Source: Hypomyces perniciosus (Eukaryota > Ascomycota > Sordariomycetes > Hypocreales > Hypocreaceae). Taken from it: a stretch of DNA of 64,000 bases. The stretch spans positions 1,984,001 to 2,048,000 of the forward strand of contig SPDT01000004.1 of the NCBI GenBank assembly GCA_008477525.1, read 5' to 3'. The notes under the pieces are model-generated. The model was not told where the DNA came from, made no database searches, and worked only from the letters and a program-made list of their open reading frames with translations. A program made the translations under genes and the position numbers. Shown here in pieces: positions 34,491 through 45,827 of this stretch. Position 1 is the first letter of the stretch, and each line of letters begins with the position of its first letter.

Positions 34491-36389
34491 GGCAGATATT
34501 AGATAGAGTGACAGACACAGACGTCTAAAGGGACGAAATCCTGCAGCTCTGGAGATTGCAATTAGAGGCTCGGGGAAAAGTTGGGGATCGCCTGCACTGG
34601 CGACTGCAGCGCCCAGGTGCGTCTACGGGGGATCCAGGGAACGAGATGCAGCGCCGGGACAGGGCTCGATCACGATTAATTAGTGGGCGGAGCCGCTGTT
34701 GCGTTAGTGCAAGTAGCACTACGAGTAGTAGGTAGCACTGCGTGTCTGTAGCAGCCCATGGCCCATGACCCATGGGAGGCCCTGCTGAGGCCCTGCTGGT
34801 GGTGAACGAAAACGCGCCGCGGTGACCCGCCTGGACTGCCGCTGGCGCTGCTGTAATCATCCCTATCAGTGGCTCCCAGGTACTCCGTACTGAATTTGGA
34901 TTAAAAAGCACGAGCACGCACGGGCAGACCGTAATAATGCCAGTCCAAGTTCCAAGTTATCCGCGGCATGTAACCAAGAGGTGGCCAGGATGCATAGCAC
35001 AAACAACAATAACAATAAATAAACATCAAAACAAAACAAAGACTGCTGCTAACTTGCAGGCCTCTGTTTCTGGCCTATACTTCTCATGTACTTCGTAGAT
35101 CTTGGGCATTGGGGCTCTGAATCTAGCAGCAGCGCTCCTGTGGGGGCGGGCCTTAATGCAATGCAAGTCTTTGCTTTTTCTTGCACATTGACGAGAGTCC
35201 TATCATTTGGTTCTATCACGGTCTGCACCAAACGGCCGCAGCCAACAACTGTGCATCATGCAATCAGCATCCAGCTTTGCTTTGGGTTCCAAGAGTATTG
35301 TTACGTACGGAGTGCATCTGGCCAAATCGCAGGCCGGCCACTGCCTGTAGGCCACTTACGACTCCATCAGACAGCGAAGTCAACTGCTCCGTCCTGTGTT
35401 ACTAAGGTATGCAGTAGTATACTACTAATACTACTCACTCGTACATGGTCAAGGCATGCCACAGCTGTGGGTGCCGCCATTCGGCTTGGAATTAGGTGCC
35501 CCATCCGAATGAGAAGCACTCCATCCATCTGCATCTGCACACTGCCCCGGCATATCGTTTGAGCAACACTTCAGGGGATGGCCTCCTGGGATTTGCCTGT
35601 CAGCCATTCGGCCCAATCTATTACTACTTCTGCAGCCTTTAATGAAAGTCCACCAAGCGTGGCTCCAGTCATGATGAAGCTCATCCAACTTTCCCCATTT
35701 CCCAAGCATCGGACATTTTAGACCTGCCCTGTGTACATTCGAGTTGGCATGGTGCCTGTATTCCTCACCCGTGGCCAGAAATAGGACTTGTCTTGTATCC
35801 GGATGGCATTACTTGCGAGATCTGTGAGACAGCATCTCGCCTTGTGCTTGGACTAGCCAGGCGAGCTGGCTCATGGCGGCTGGCACCATTGTGTTTTTGT
35901 GTACTCCGTATGGAGTACGAGCAATGCTGCGCATGTATGTCTTGGGCCTTGTTGATGTCATCAATGGCCAGGCAAATTTTGTTTCTTGTCAACTCTCGCC
36001 TGCTTTTTCACGCCTGGCCGCTTAGCGACACGTCCAGTTGCAGCCAGCCTGCGGGTGTGATCAACACAGCACTGCCTATCTGCCTTTGCTCAAGACTCAA
36101 TCCTAGTGGACGGGTTAAACGGTCGAGCTGCTGTGGTACCATCCATGGTTCTGAGACATGCCTTTTTGGATCGAATGCTGTGTTTTGTTTGAGTATTGCC
36201 AAGTTACTTCCCCGCGCGCTGTTGTCTGTTGACGACCACAACACACGAATCAGCTGGTTAGTCTAATTACGGCGCATCTGTCTCGTCGGACAACATATTT
36301 TATGACATCTTCACCGCTCCTAGAACAGGGTAGCCTTCATCAAAAAGATACAAACAAACGTGGCTGGAAATGGAGTGTTGATGCCTTGT

Positions 36390-36391
<2 letters not shown>

Positions 36392-36434
<43 letters not shown>
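36392..36434. repeat. (TTG)n microsatellite
   Basis: About 14 uninterrupted TTG units. It creates an artefactual poly-Cys reading frame. Confidence 0.97.
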
Positions 36435-39235
36435 ATCACAGGGTACGTAAGTAACATGCAACATCATGTACTTTGTATGCAGTTGTCAGTTGCCTTAGAG
36501 CATATTTCTTGTGTTTTGACCTTTACAAGTAATAAAAATTAGTACTTTAGGAAATGTCACTTGTTTACAGTTACCAGCTGTCCTTCTTGCATTCTGGTGG
36601 CGTTATAGCACCTCTCCGGCTATGTACGTTGTCCGACGGCATCACCATATAAATCAGGGCAAAGCTGCATGAGCCAACAACAGACGAAAATGAGTGTACA
36701 TGGAGAGACAACTTCGTGCTCAGCCTGCCATTTCAATCCCCCGCAGTTGCTCGTCGTTACAGCTGGTATCCATGCCACTAACCTAGCGCTACTGTGGGTT
36801 AACGCCCGTGGCAATGACTAGCTATGAGACCATGCCCGCTTCTGAAGCTATCATGGCCCAGCTCAGCTCGCTGTTATACGAAATAGTAGTACATTCTACC
36901 GGCCCGGCTATCGTCGTCTAGAACTGCAACAAGTACTTGTCACGTCAACAAGGCAATAAGGCTACCTAGTACACCGTCCTACGAATCTGCATATATCATT
37001 GCTTCATGCTGCATATCAACATTTCTGCCTGGATGGTGGTGGTGGTGGGGGAGCTGGCTGCACCGATAGCGAATAGATGGCAGAGGCATGATCAAGATTG
37101 GTCAATATTCATGTGCCCTGAATGGCGTCAGGGCATGATGTTGGCCCTACGAACTGGTGGTGGTTGCCAATGGACTCAACAGGCAAGGCTCGTTGGCAAA
37201 CTGTTGTTTTGGTTCGACCAATGGTTGATGATAATCCTTATATTCGTAACCTGCCCCTCAAAGGTGGACCTGAAACATGCTGCCTTGGCTGACTTGGTTG
37301 CTTGCTTGGTCTGTTGCTTTCCCCTCCTTCGGTTGACGATTGACATTCCTATCCTCCGTGGCCAACGTCGGTTTCTCAGCACGTGAGGGATTGCGAGGAT
37401 ATTCAGGTTTTCATTGTGTCTTGGGTCCCAACTTGCCAAGCGAGGTTTCAAAAGGACAAATACAGGCAACGGCTCCGAGCCGTGGGCTTGGCTTCCTCAC
37501 CTCCCTAGTACTACTCGTAGACTGCTGCCCTATGGCCGATTTAATCTCTAATCAGCCGATTTAGTTATCGGGACCCGAAAACAACTACTACGTACGAGTA
37601 AGTAGGACTCCTGCTTACTGTGGAGGAGAAACTTAGTGACATCCTCCCTCGTGTTCCGAACCCAAATACTACTACCAACTATTTTGGGAGTTTCTTTGTT
37701 CAACAGCGAATATTTCGGAGTAGTAATCATCTTATTACTACACCGCCTATTCAAGAGAGTCCTACTAGCATAGCTTCTAGAGCATAAGACTCAGCCCCTT
37801 CACGAGTTTCCGCACGCGCAAATACGGTGTTGTAATTTCGCGTATGCTGACTCGCAGAGAGCTTCATCATTGACAGTGCGAAGGTGTCCATCACTCCCTG
37901 CGGGTGTGTGGGGCCCAACCATTAAAGAGAGCTCTTGTCTCCGAAGGACAAGATCCTTGCCCGATACTGCATAACATGCTCCTTCAGCCAAGCCATGCCA
38001 AAACTGTCCCGGTATATGGATCCCATCACGTCATTCACCTCGACATATGAAGTGAGGAGATGCATTTGGCAACGGCACGACAAAACGTTCATACAACGCG
38101 AAAGGTGCAAATGACGTCGTTTGGAACTCTACTAGCAGTAGAGAGACATCACAGCCGCCCTTCCTGCAAGGCACAAGAGTTAACGGTCCCTGAAACTCAA
38201 ATCTCCAAGGATCGACCCTAGAAAATGCCACCAATTTCGTGATAGAATTCTCCGACCCTACCAAGGTCACGTTTTTGTCGGCCAAAATGATGTGTTACAA
38301 AAATCTAAAGATGGAAACTCTTGTTTGCATCCGAAGGGCAAAAGACGCGGCCTGATTGGATCGGGTGCCCCGATCTGGAAATCTTGCTCACTTGTCTGTA
38401 CGAGTACGCAGGCCGAGAGACGCGTTTACGCGCAACACGCGCTGGGCTCGGCTCTAGAAGTCCGTGACCCTTCATTGGCTGCTCGAAGCCAGCTGAAGCC
38501 TCCACAAAAATTCCCTTGGTTGCAGAAAAACAAGCACTGATCCCAGCCAGTCGCCCAAGCTAAAGGTCCTTGTCAGGATCTGATACCTGGATAATTTCTA
38601 GAAAACAAGTTCCGCGCCAGAAATATGGCCAGTTTTGGAAATAAATGGTCCATCACCAATATGTCCGAGCGAAAGGAATAGACAGGTTGACCCTGGGGAA
38701 CATATCCTACAATCTGTAGATGATGCGTATGGAATACTACTCGATATGAGAATATACGCACGCAAACACGATCCTGAGCATGTGGGACCCTGTAATGCTT
38801 GATTCATACCCTTTAATGGACATCCACGTCCTGCTCTGACATCATCAAAGACCAATGTTATTGAGTGGTGTACGGAGTACTTCGTACTTCGTAGTAGTAT
38901 TAGTACTTCGTTCGTATCGGCTTATCGGCGCTTTAAAGACTGACTGCCAGCTGCGCTGAGCGGTAGTCGGACCGATCCGGACCGTCAAAATACCCCACAG
39001 ACGAAACTTCAATATGGCGATTATGGCGGGGCACACCGCATTGCGAAGAGCTTCACGACAAAGCAGGTTGAAGCAACAGCAAGACAACTACTCCGTACCG
39101 GAGGCAGAATAGAGCATCCCGCCTTGGACACCCCTATAGAGCTGAATTAATCCGAAAGCTCAGACTGTTTGCCGCCACAATCGAATACCGCTCACATCGC
39201 CCCCGAAGCCAGCAGCCTACCCTGCATCGAAAAAA

Positions 39236-41591
39236 ATGGAGGCCGATATCAGAGCGGTACTCCCGGACATCGATCCCGTAGTGTCTGACTACTCTGTTGG
39301 TTACTTGGCACATGCTTCCACTGCTTGGTCAGACGAGGAAGATGCATCGGGACTTTCTCCCCTCAATGAGGCTGCTTCAGCTATTACCGAGCTTCTGCTA
39401 TCTGCCTCAGGACAAGTGGATGCAGCTCTGGAAGAGAAGATCAAGCAGCTTGTCGAGAAATGGGTGGACAAATATGCCGAGGCCAATGGAGGAGAAATAA
39501 GAGGCCCATCAGCCATCAAGCGACTAGACCAAACGATCCAAGTCAGCAGTCAGCGCAACATGTCTTCCACCTTGGCCGTGGCTGGCGGCGCTGTTGATCT
39601 GGAGTCCGCGAACGCGAGGAAAGTCGAGTCCAAGGTCGATCGCAAGAAACTCGAGAAGGCCGAGCGAAAAATTGCTGCCAAGCAGCAGAAGAAGACGTTC
39701 AAGACGGTCGAGTATGAGGCATCGAGATTGCTTGAACAACCCGACTCGACGCAGTCCTATGAAGAGTTTTACATGGCTGTCAACCCGCTCCAGATCGGCT
39801 CGTCTGGTGCGAACAAGACGAAGGACATCAAGCTGGATAACATTGATGTGTCTATTGGTGCCAATCGTATCCTCACGGACACAACCCTTACGCTGGCGTA
39901 CGGCCATCGTTATGGTCTTGTCGGTAATAACGGTGTTGGTAAATCTACTCTGCTGCGAGCTCTATCGAGGCGAGAAGTTGCCATTCCCACGCACATTTCT
40001 ATTCTCCACGTTGAGCAGGAGGTGTGTTTCCTTATTCCTGCATGGATTCTCTAAGCTAACAATGATAGCTCATGGGCGACGATACACCAGCACTTCAGGC
40101 TGTTCTCGATGCCGATGTTTGGCGGAAGGTTCTCCTGAAAGAGCAGGAGGTAAGCACCACCAGCCTATTTTATCTTCTCAGGGAGCTTGTTGCTAATGGC
40201 CACAGGAACTCATCGCCAGTCTGGCAGAGCTGGAAGCCAAGCGAGCTCCGTTGGCCGACACTTCGGCGGATGCTGCCAAGCTCGATCGAGAAAAGGAGGC
40301 CAAGGACGGCAAGCTGGGCGATATTCAAGCAAAGTTGGCGGAAATGGAATCCGACAAGGCAGAGCCACGAGCTGCCAGCATTCTTGCTGGTCTTGGTTTC
40401 TCCCCCGAGAAGCAACAGAACGCTACAAAGACCTTCTCCGGTGGTTGGCGAATGCGATTGGCACTGGCTCGTGCCTTGTTCTGTGAGCCGGATCTGCTGT
40501 TGCTCGACGAACCGTCCAACATGTTGGACGTCCCCTCCATCACTTTCCTTTCAAATTACCTGCAAGGATATCCCAGCACCGTGCTTGTCGTCTCCCACGA
40601 CAGAGCGTTCTTGAACGAAGTTGCCACAGATATTATTCACCAACACTCACAACGACTTGACTACTACCGAGGAGCCAACTTTGAATCCTTCTACGCAACC
40701 CGCGAAGAACGGAAGAAGGTGGCCAAGAGGGAGTATGAGAAGCAGATGGCGGAGCGAGCACACTTGCAGGCCTTCATTGATAAGTTCCGTTACAATGCGG
40801 CCAAGTCCTCAGAAGCGCAGTCACGTATCAAGAAGCTGGAAAAGATGCCTGTGCTGGAGCCGCCGGAGACGGAATACAATGTCAAGTTCAAGTTCCCCGA
40901 GGTGGAGAAACTGTCCCCCCCTATTATCCAGATGTCAGAAGTCAGCTTCGGCTATTCCCCAGACAACCCTTTGCTGAGCAACGTCGATCTCGACGTTCAG
41001 CTGGATTCTCGAATTGGCATTGTTGGACCCAACGGTGCTGGTAAGACAACTGTCCTGAAGCTTCTTATTGGAAAGCTCGAGGCTACAAAGGGCCTCATCA
41101 CAGCGCATGCACGACTTCGAATTGGTTTCTTTGCGCAGCATCATGTGGACGCCCTGGATCTCACGATGAGTGCTGTGAGCTTCATGGCAAAGGCCTATCC
41201 CGGCCGGACGGACGAGGAATACCGACGACAGCTCGGCGCCTTCGGTATCACGGGCACGACAGGTTTGCAGAAGATGGCTCAGCTATCAGGAGGTCAAAAA
41301 TCAAGAGTGGCGTTTGCCTGCCTGGCGCTGGAGAACCCGCACATTCTCGTCCTTGACGAGCCGTCTAACCACTTGGATATTGAGGCCATGGATGCTCTCG
41401 CCGAGGCTCTGAACGTGTTTGAGGGTGGTGTGCTCATGGTGTCTCACGACGTGACTATGCTGCAGACCGTTTGCACGTCGTTATGGGTATGTGATAACGG
41501 GTCGGTTGAGAAGTTCGATGGCGACGTGCAGCAGTACAAGAAGAGGATTGCGGCTCAGGCAGATGCAGCCGGAGTTGTCAAGGCTCATTGA
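39236..41591 (+). CDS. gcn20: ABC-F ATPase Gcn20 (ABCF3 type)
   Basis: Three exons (39236-40021, 40069-40149, 40206-41591) give 750 residues, matching yeast Gcn20 (752). Gcn20 works with Gcn1 on ribosomes to let uncharged tRNA activate the eIF2alpha kinase Gcn2 during amino-acid starvation. About 190 N-terminal residues, the Gcn1-binding part in the family, precede two ATP-binding cassettes. Cassette 1 has Walker A GNNGVGKST (from G230), signature FSGGWRMRLALARALF and Walker B LLLLDEPSNMLD. Cassette 2 has GPNGAGKTT, LSGGQKSRVAFA and HILVLDEPSNHLD. A charged helical linker (REERKKVAKREYEKQ) lies between them, as in all ABC-F proteins. There are no membrane spans. Both introns fall at codon boundaries in cassette 1. 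Confidence 0.95.
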
Positions 41592-42506
41592 GGTTGTAAA
41601 CCGACTGTAGATGATGATGCGAGTGTCGTCTGTGGTAGAACGGAAAGAATTGGAGACTCTGGCTCATCTGGTAACTCTTCTCATCGAGCTTGCCAGGCAA
41701 CAAACGCTTGTAAAGTCCAATGTGATGTACTCCGTCGTTTGCTAGGTTTTTGATATCCTGGGCTCGCAAACAGGATTGTGGGGCGCCAGCCTTTTCGGCA
41801 CAAGTGGGCTGCAGGAGGAGGCTGGCTGCAAGGAACAAGTAAAGGCTCCATAAAACCACTGAGTTGTCAACCGCCATGTCTTTGATTGATATTTGACAGG
41901 GCCACTATAATGTACTACATACAACGTGACTTTCTCGCAGCGTTTTGCAGGTAGTCGACCAGACGGCGATGTCTATAATAACCTCAGCAATGCTACTGAT
42001 TCGGATAAATCTCAATGGTGACTGTCCAGCATAGGTAATAATAGTATTCGTGGATAGGTAAAAAGTGCTCATACGGGTATTTACCGACTCCGTTTGTCGG
42101 ATCATCGCTACGGATGTCACTGCTGCATTACCCGGTGCTTTGCGTCTGGCACTTTTCCCCTTCTGGATACCGCTATAAACAATAGCCATATTAGCGAGTG
42201 GTTGGCGGAGACGATGCGCTGTGGCCTAGTGGACGGTGGACAACGGACAGTGGACAACGGACAGTGGATAGTGGAGGAGCCCCTTTTCCCCAGGTGACCC
42301 CCCCCGCCACAGAGCCACAGAGCCAGGGCGGTGAGCCTTTCCAACCATCTCCGTCTCCAACACAAAATCCACCCGACTCCCTAAACTCCATCCCCTGACC
42401 TCTTTCTGCCAGATCGTGAAGCTTGTGTCCTAAGCTCTTGACTTCCTCATCTACTCAACCTACGAATCTATTGTGACCAATTCCCAGGAACAACACATCA
42501 GCCAAA
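41592..42506. other. Intergenic, GCN20 to beta-tubulin
   Basis: GCN20 3' flank and beta-tubulin promoter. It contains a short minisatellite (next entry) and pyrimidine-rich DNA before the tubulin ATG. A 99-codon minus-strand frame with a signal-peptide-like start (41877-41578) is noted under findings. Confidence 0.5.
42229..42275. repeat. GTGGACAACGGACA minisatellite
   Basis: Two full 14-bp units plus degenerate flanking partial units (GTGGACG, GTGGATA), about 240-280 bp before the beta-tubulin start codon. Confidence 0.85.
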
Positions 42507-44148
42507 ATGCGTGAGATCGTGAGTCTCTTCCACTGCTTGCTGCGTACCCTTGCTTGAACTTGAACCCCTGATTCTGCCGCTCAAGCTCGCGCCACGATGA
42601 TGCTTGGGGAATAACTGCTAACCGCATTGACGTTTCCCACAAATAGGTTCACATCCAGACCGGCCAGTGTGTAAGTCACTTCCCTCTGACTTGTATCTAA
42701 AAATTAGTCAAGACTGACAATGCTGGCGTAGGGCAACCAAATCGGTGCTGCTTTCTGGCAGACCATCGCTGGCGAGCACGGCCTCGACAACAATGGCATC
42801 TACAACGGCACTTCCGAGCTCCAGCTGGAGCGTATGAACGTCTACTTCAACGAGGTACGTCTGTTTCTTCGACAATGATTTGGCCTCGCTCACCATCTGA
42901 CATTTAACAGGCGTCCAACAACAAATATGTCCCCCGTTCCGTCCTCGTCGATCTCGAGCCCGGCACCATGGAGGCCATTCGTGCTGGCCCCTTTGGCTCT
43001 CTTTTCCGACCCGACAACTTTGTCTTTGGCCAGTCTAGCGCCGGCAACAACTGGGCCAAGGGTCACTACACTGAGGGTGCCGAACTTGTCGACAGCGTGC
43101 TTGATGTGGTCCGCCGCGAGGCCGAGGGCTGTGACTGCCTTCAGGGCTTCCAGATCACCCACTCCCTCGGTGGCGGTACCGGTTCCGGTATGGGCACTCT
43201 CTTGATCTCCAAAATCCGTGAGGAGTTCCCCGACCGAATGATGGCCACGTTCTCTGTCGTTCCTTCACCCAAGGTTTCCGACACCGTCGTCGAGCCCTAC
43301 AACGCCACCCTCTCCGTCCATCAGCTGGTTGAAAACTCCGATGAGACCTTCTGCATTGACAACGAGGCTCTGTATGATATCTGCATGCGTACGCTCAAGC
43401 TGTCAAACCCTGCCTATGGCGACCTCAACTACCTCGTCTCCGCCGTCATGTCTGGTGTTACCACCTGCTTGCGATTCCCTGGTCAGCTGAACTCTGATCT
43501 CCGCAAGTTGGCTGTGAACATGGTTCCTTTCCCCCGTCTCCATTTCTTCATGGTCGGCTTTGCTCCCCTGACTAGCCGCGGTGCTCACTCGTTCCGCGCT
43601 GTCACGGTCCCCGAGTTGACTCAGCAGATGTTCGATCCCAAGAACATGATGGCTGCCTCCGACTTCCGAAACGGCCGCTATCTGACATGCTGCTCTATCT
43701 TGTAAGTTCGGAAGACCACGCATGTAATTGAATATTGCGCTAACATGAACACAGCCGCGGTAAGGTTGCCATGAAGGAGGTTGAGGACCAGATGCGCAGC
43801 GTCCAGAACAAGAACTCCACTTACTTCGTTGAGTGGATTCCCAACAACATCCAGACTGCCCTCTGCGCGATCCCCCCTCGTGGTCTGAAGATGTCCTCCA
43901 CCTTCATTGGCAACTCCACGTCTATCCAGGAGCTGTTCAAGCGTATCGGCGACCAGTTCAGCGCCATGTTCAGGCGCAAGGCTTTCTTGCACTGGTACAC
44001 TGGCGAGGGTATGGACGAGATGGAGTTCACTGAGGCTGAGTCTAACATGAACGACTTGGTCTCTGAGTACCAGCAATACCAGGAGGCTGGTGTTGATGAT
44101 GAAGGTGAGGGATACGACGAGGAGGCTCCTGTCGAGGCCGAGGAGTAA
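42507..44148 (+). CDS. tub2: Beta-tubulin
   Basis: Five exons (42507-42518, 42647-42670, 42732-42854, 42911-43701, 43755-44148) give 447 residues, the normal size. The protein begins [12 protein letters not shown], the MREI motif that controls tubulin mRNA autoregulation in animals. It carries the GTP-binding tubulin signature GGGTGSGMG and ends in the acidic tail ([13 protein letters not shown]) that protrudes from microtubules. It pairs with alpha-tubulin. Introns fall after codons 4, 12 and 53 and within codon 317, a layout common in filamentous ascomycetes. The residues linked to benzimidazole resistance are wild type: F167, E198 and F200. Confidence 0.98.
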
Positions 44149-44596
44149 ACAAGCACGCACACTGTTAGGGAAAATCAGCAGGCTATTATTATGTGGTATA
44201 AGCTTTGTAAGGCCTGGTTGTTACTCCCGATTTCACTTCCGGGGTGGTTGAGATGATTACTTTCGATATCCATGATTAGCAATTGTGCGCGAATCAAACA
44301 ATGAATGAGTCCTAAAGACTCTTAAAAACCTGCTACCGTTTACGATGATGATTTCCCTCGTTGTCATCTAAGAGTTGAATAACAAATGGTGGAATTGAAC
44401 GTTTTTAAGAAGACAGTCTCCATTTTGGCACATTAATCTAGAGTATGCAGTACAGTGCCTAAACCCAGTTGACACATGGACGCATGACTAAGCAAAAAAG
44501 TTCCAAACCAGCTCCTCAAGCCGCAACACCAAATGCGACCGACGACGGGACATCTCAGCCAGGCAAAACCTCAACGCCCGCCCCAATTGGCCCACG
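44149..44596. other. Intergenic, beta-tubulin to uL6m
   Basis: Beta-tubulin 3' UTR followed by the short promoter of the mitochondrial ribosomal protein gene. Nothing else is seen. Confidence 0.55.
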
Positions 44597-45570
44597 ATGC
44601 TCGCTCCCAGTCGGGGGAAGGCATTGAGCCATGCCCTATCCACCGCGACGCCATTATCACAGCGAGCCGCTACAGCGACGACGCTGCCTGGCTTCCTCGT
44701 CCCAGCATGGCAGCAGCAGCAGCAGCAGCAGAGATGCAGACCATTCTCAACGACGCAGATGAGGAATTCGAAGTTGGGACGGACGCCGATTTCGATCCCG
44801 CCGGGAGTGGAGCTGCTGATGGGGGAGCCGAAGGCCACGAAGCAGGCGACGTCGTATAAGACGACGGTGAAGAAGACGATTACGGTGACGGGGCCTTTAG
44901 GTTGGTTTCTCTTTCTTTCTTTTGGCCCTGGACTTGGGAGATATTTTACTTTGGGAATCTTTTATTCTGCAGTTGGGAAGGTGTTTGTTTCTCGCAGACG
45001 GTTGGGCTAACGGATGGGGTTGAATAGGGTCGCTAACGCTCGATGTGCCTGACTTTGTCAACCTGGAGCAGAACGCAGAGGATAGGATTGCTATGCTGAG
45101 CGTTCAGGACGCAAACGTCAAGCAACAAAAGGAAATCTGGGGTACGTTCATCGCCCTTTGCCCTTCGATATAGCTTCGCTAACTCCAGCCTCTGCCATCT
45201 AGGAACCGCATGGTCCTACCTCAACAACTACGTCATGGGCGTCTCCGAAGGCCACACGGCCATCCTGCGCCTCGTCGGCGTCGGCTACCGCGCCAGCGTC
45301 GAAGAGCGCGGCGCAAAGGAAGAATTCCCCGGCCAGCGCTTCCTCTGCCTTAAGCTCGGCTTCACGCACCCCGTCGAGGAGGGCATCCCCAAGGGCGTCA
45401 ACGTCACGGTCTCGACGCCCACGCGAATCCTGCTGGAGGGACCGGATCGGGAGGTGCTCATGTCGTTTGCGGGCAGGGTGCGCAAGTGGAGGCCGCCGGA
45501 GCCGTATAAGGGCAAGGGCGTGTTTATCAATGATCAGACGATTAAGCTGAAGCAGAAGAAGATTAAATAA
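44597..45570 (+). CDS. mrpl6: Mitochondrial ribosomal protein uL6m (MRPL6)
   Basis: Three exons (44597-44900, 45028-45141, 45203-45570) give 261 residues. The N-terminus is basic and Ser/Ala-rich with a run of seven Gln from a CAG tract, and ends near RPFSTTQ, which fits a mitochondrial presequence. Then come the two L6 domains: the first with KLGRTPISIPPGVEL and TVTGPLGSLTLDVP, the second with RLVGVGYRASVEE and KLGFTHPV. It ends with RKWRPPEPYKGKGVF, the uL6 family C-terminal signature (bacterial form RxPEPYKGKG). It is a large-subunit protein near the sarcin-ricin loop. The splice choices all keep the conserved L6 sequence continuous. Confidence 0.95.
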
Positions 45571-45827
45571 GCTGGCTGGGAAACAAATAAGAAATAGAAC
45601 AGGGTGGAGAGGGAGTGTGTGCCAGGGCCATTTCATGATTAATTATGAAGTGTCTGGGTATGATGTGTGTGTACAGTATCTGATCTTTTTGGAAATGTAT
45701 TCGTACAGACTTTTGTACTATCATAAGCTGGCGTCTAGATGCATATATATATCTTCCTACAGGATGGGCCACAACATCATACCTCCCTGCGCTTGATACT
45801 TTTTCGTGTACTCCTTTAGGTGCAAGT

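Larger units (their letters stand above)
34031..39235. other. 5.2 kb gene-free stretch upstream of GCN20
   Basis: No protein gene is supported on either strand. It holds an ACAG/ACGG repeat, a GTT repeat, and TACGGAGTAC-type motifs near 34880, 35305, 35901, 38871 and 39090. One of these (35901-35918) is a near-palindrome. The right end is the GCN20 promoter. Confidence 0.5.

Noticed and set aside
36360..36542. Frame with a long Cys run
   Set aside because: Produced by the TTG microsatellite, not a cysteine-rich peptide gene.
37590..37770. Short inverted repeat AGTAGGACT / AGTCCTACT
   Set aside because: Only 9-10 bp arms about 150 bp apart with no target duplication; too weak to call a mobile element.
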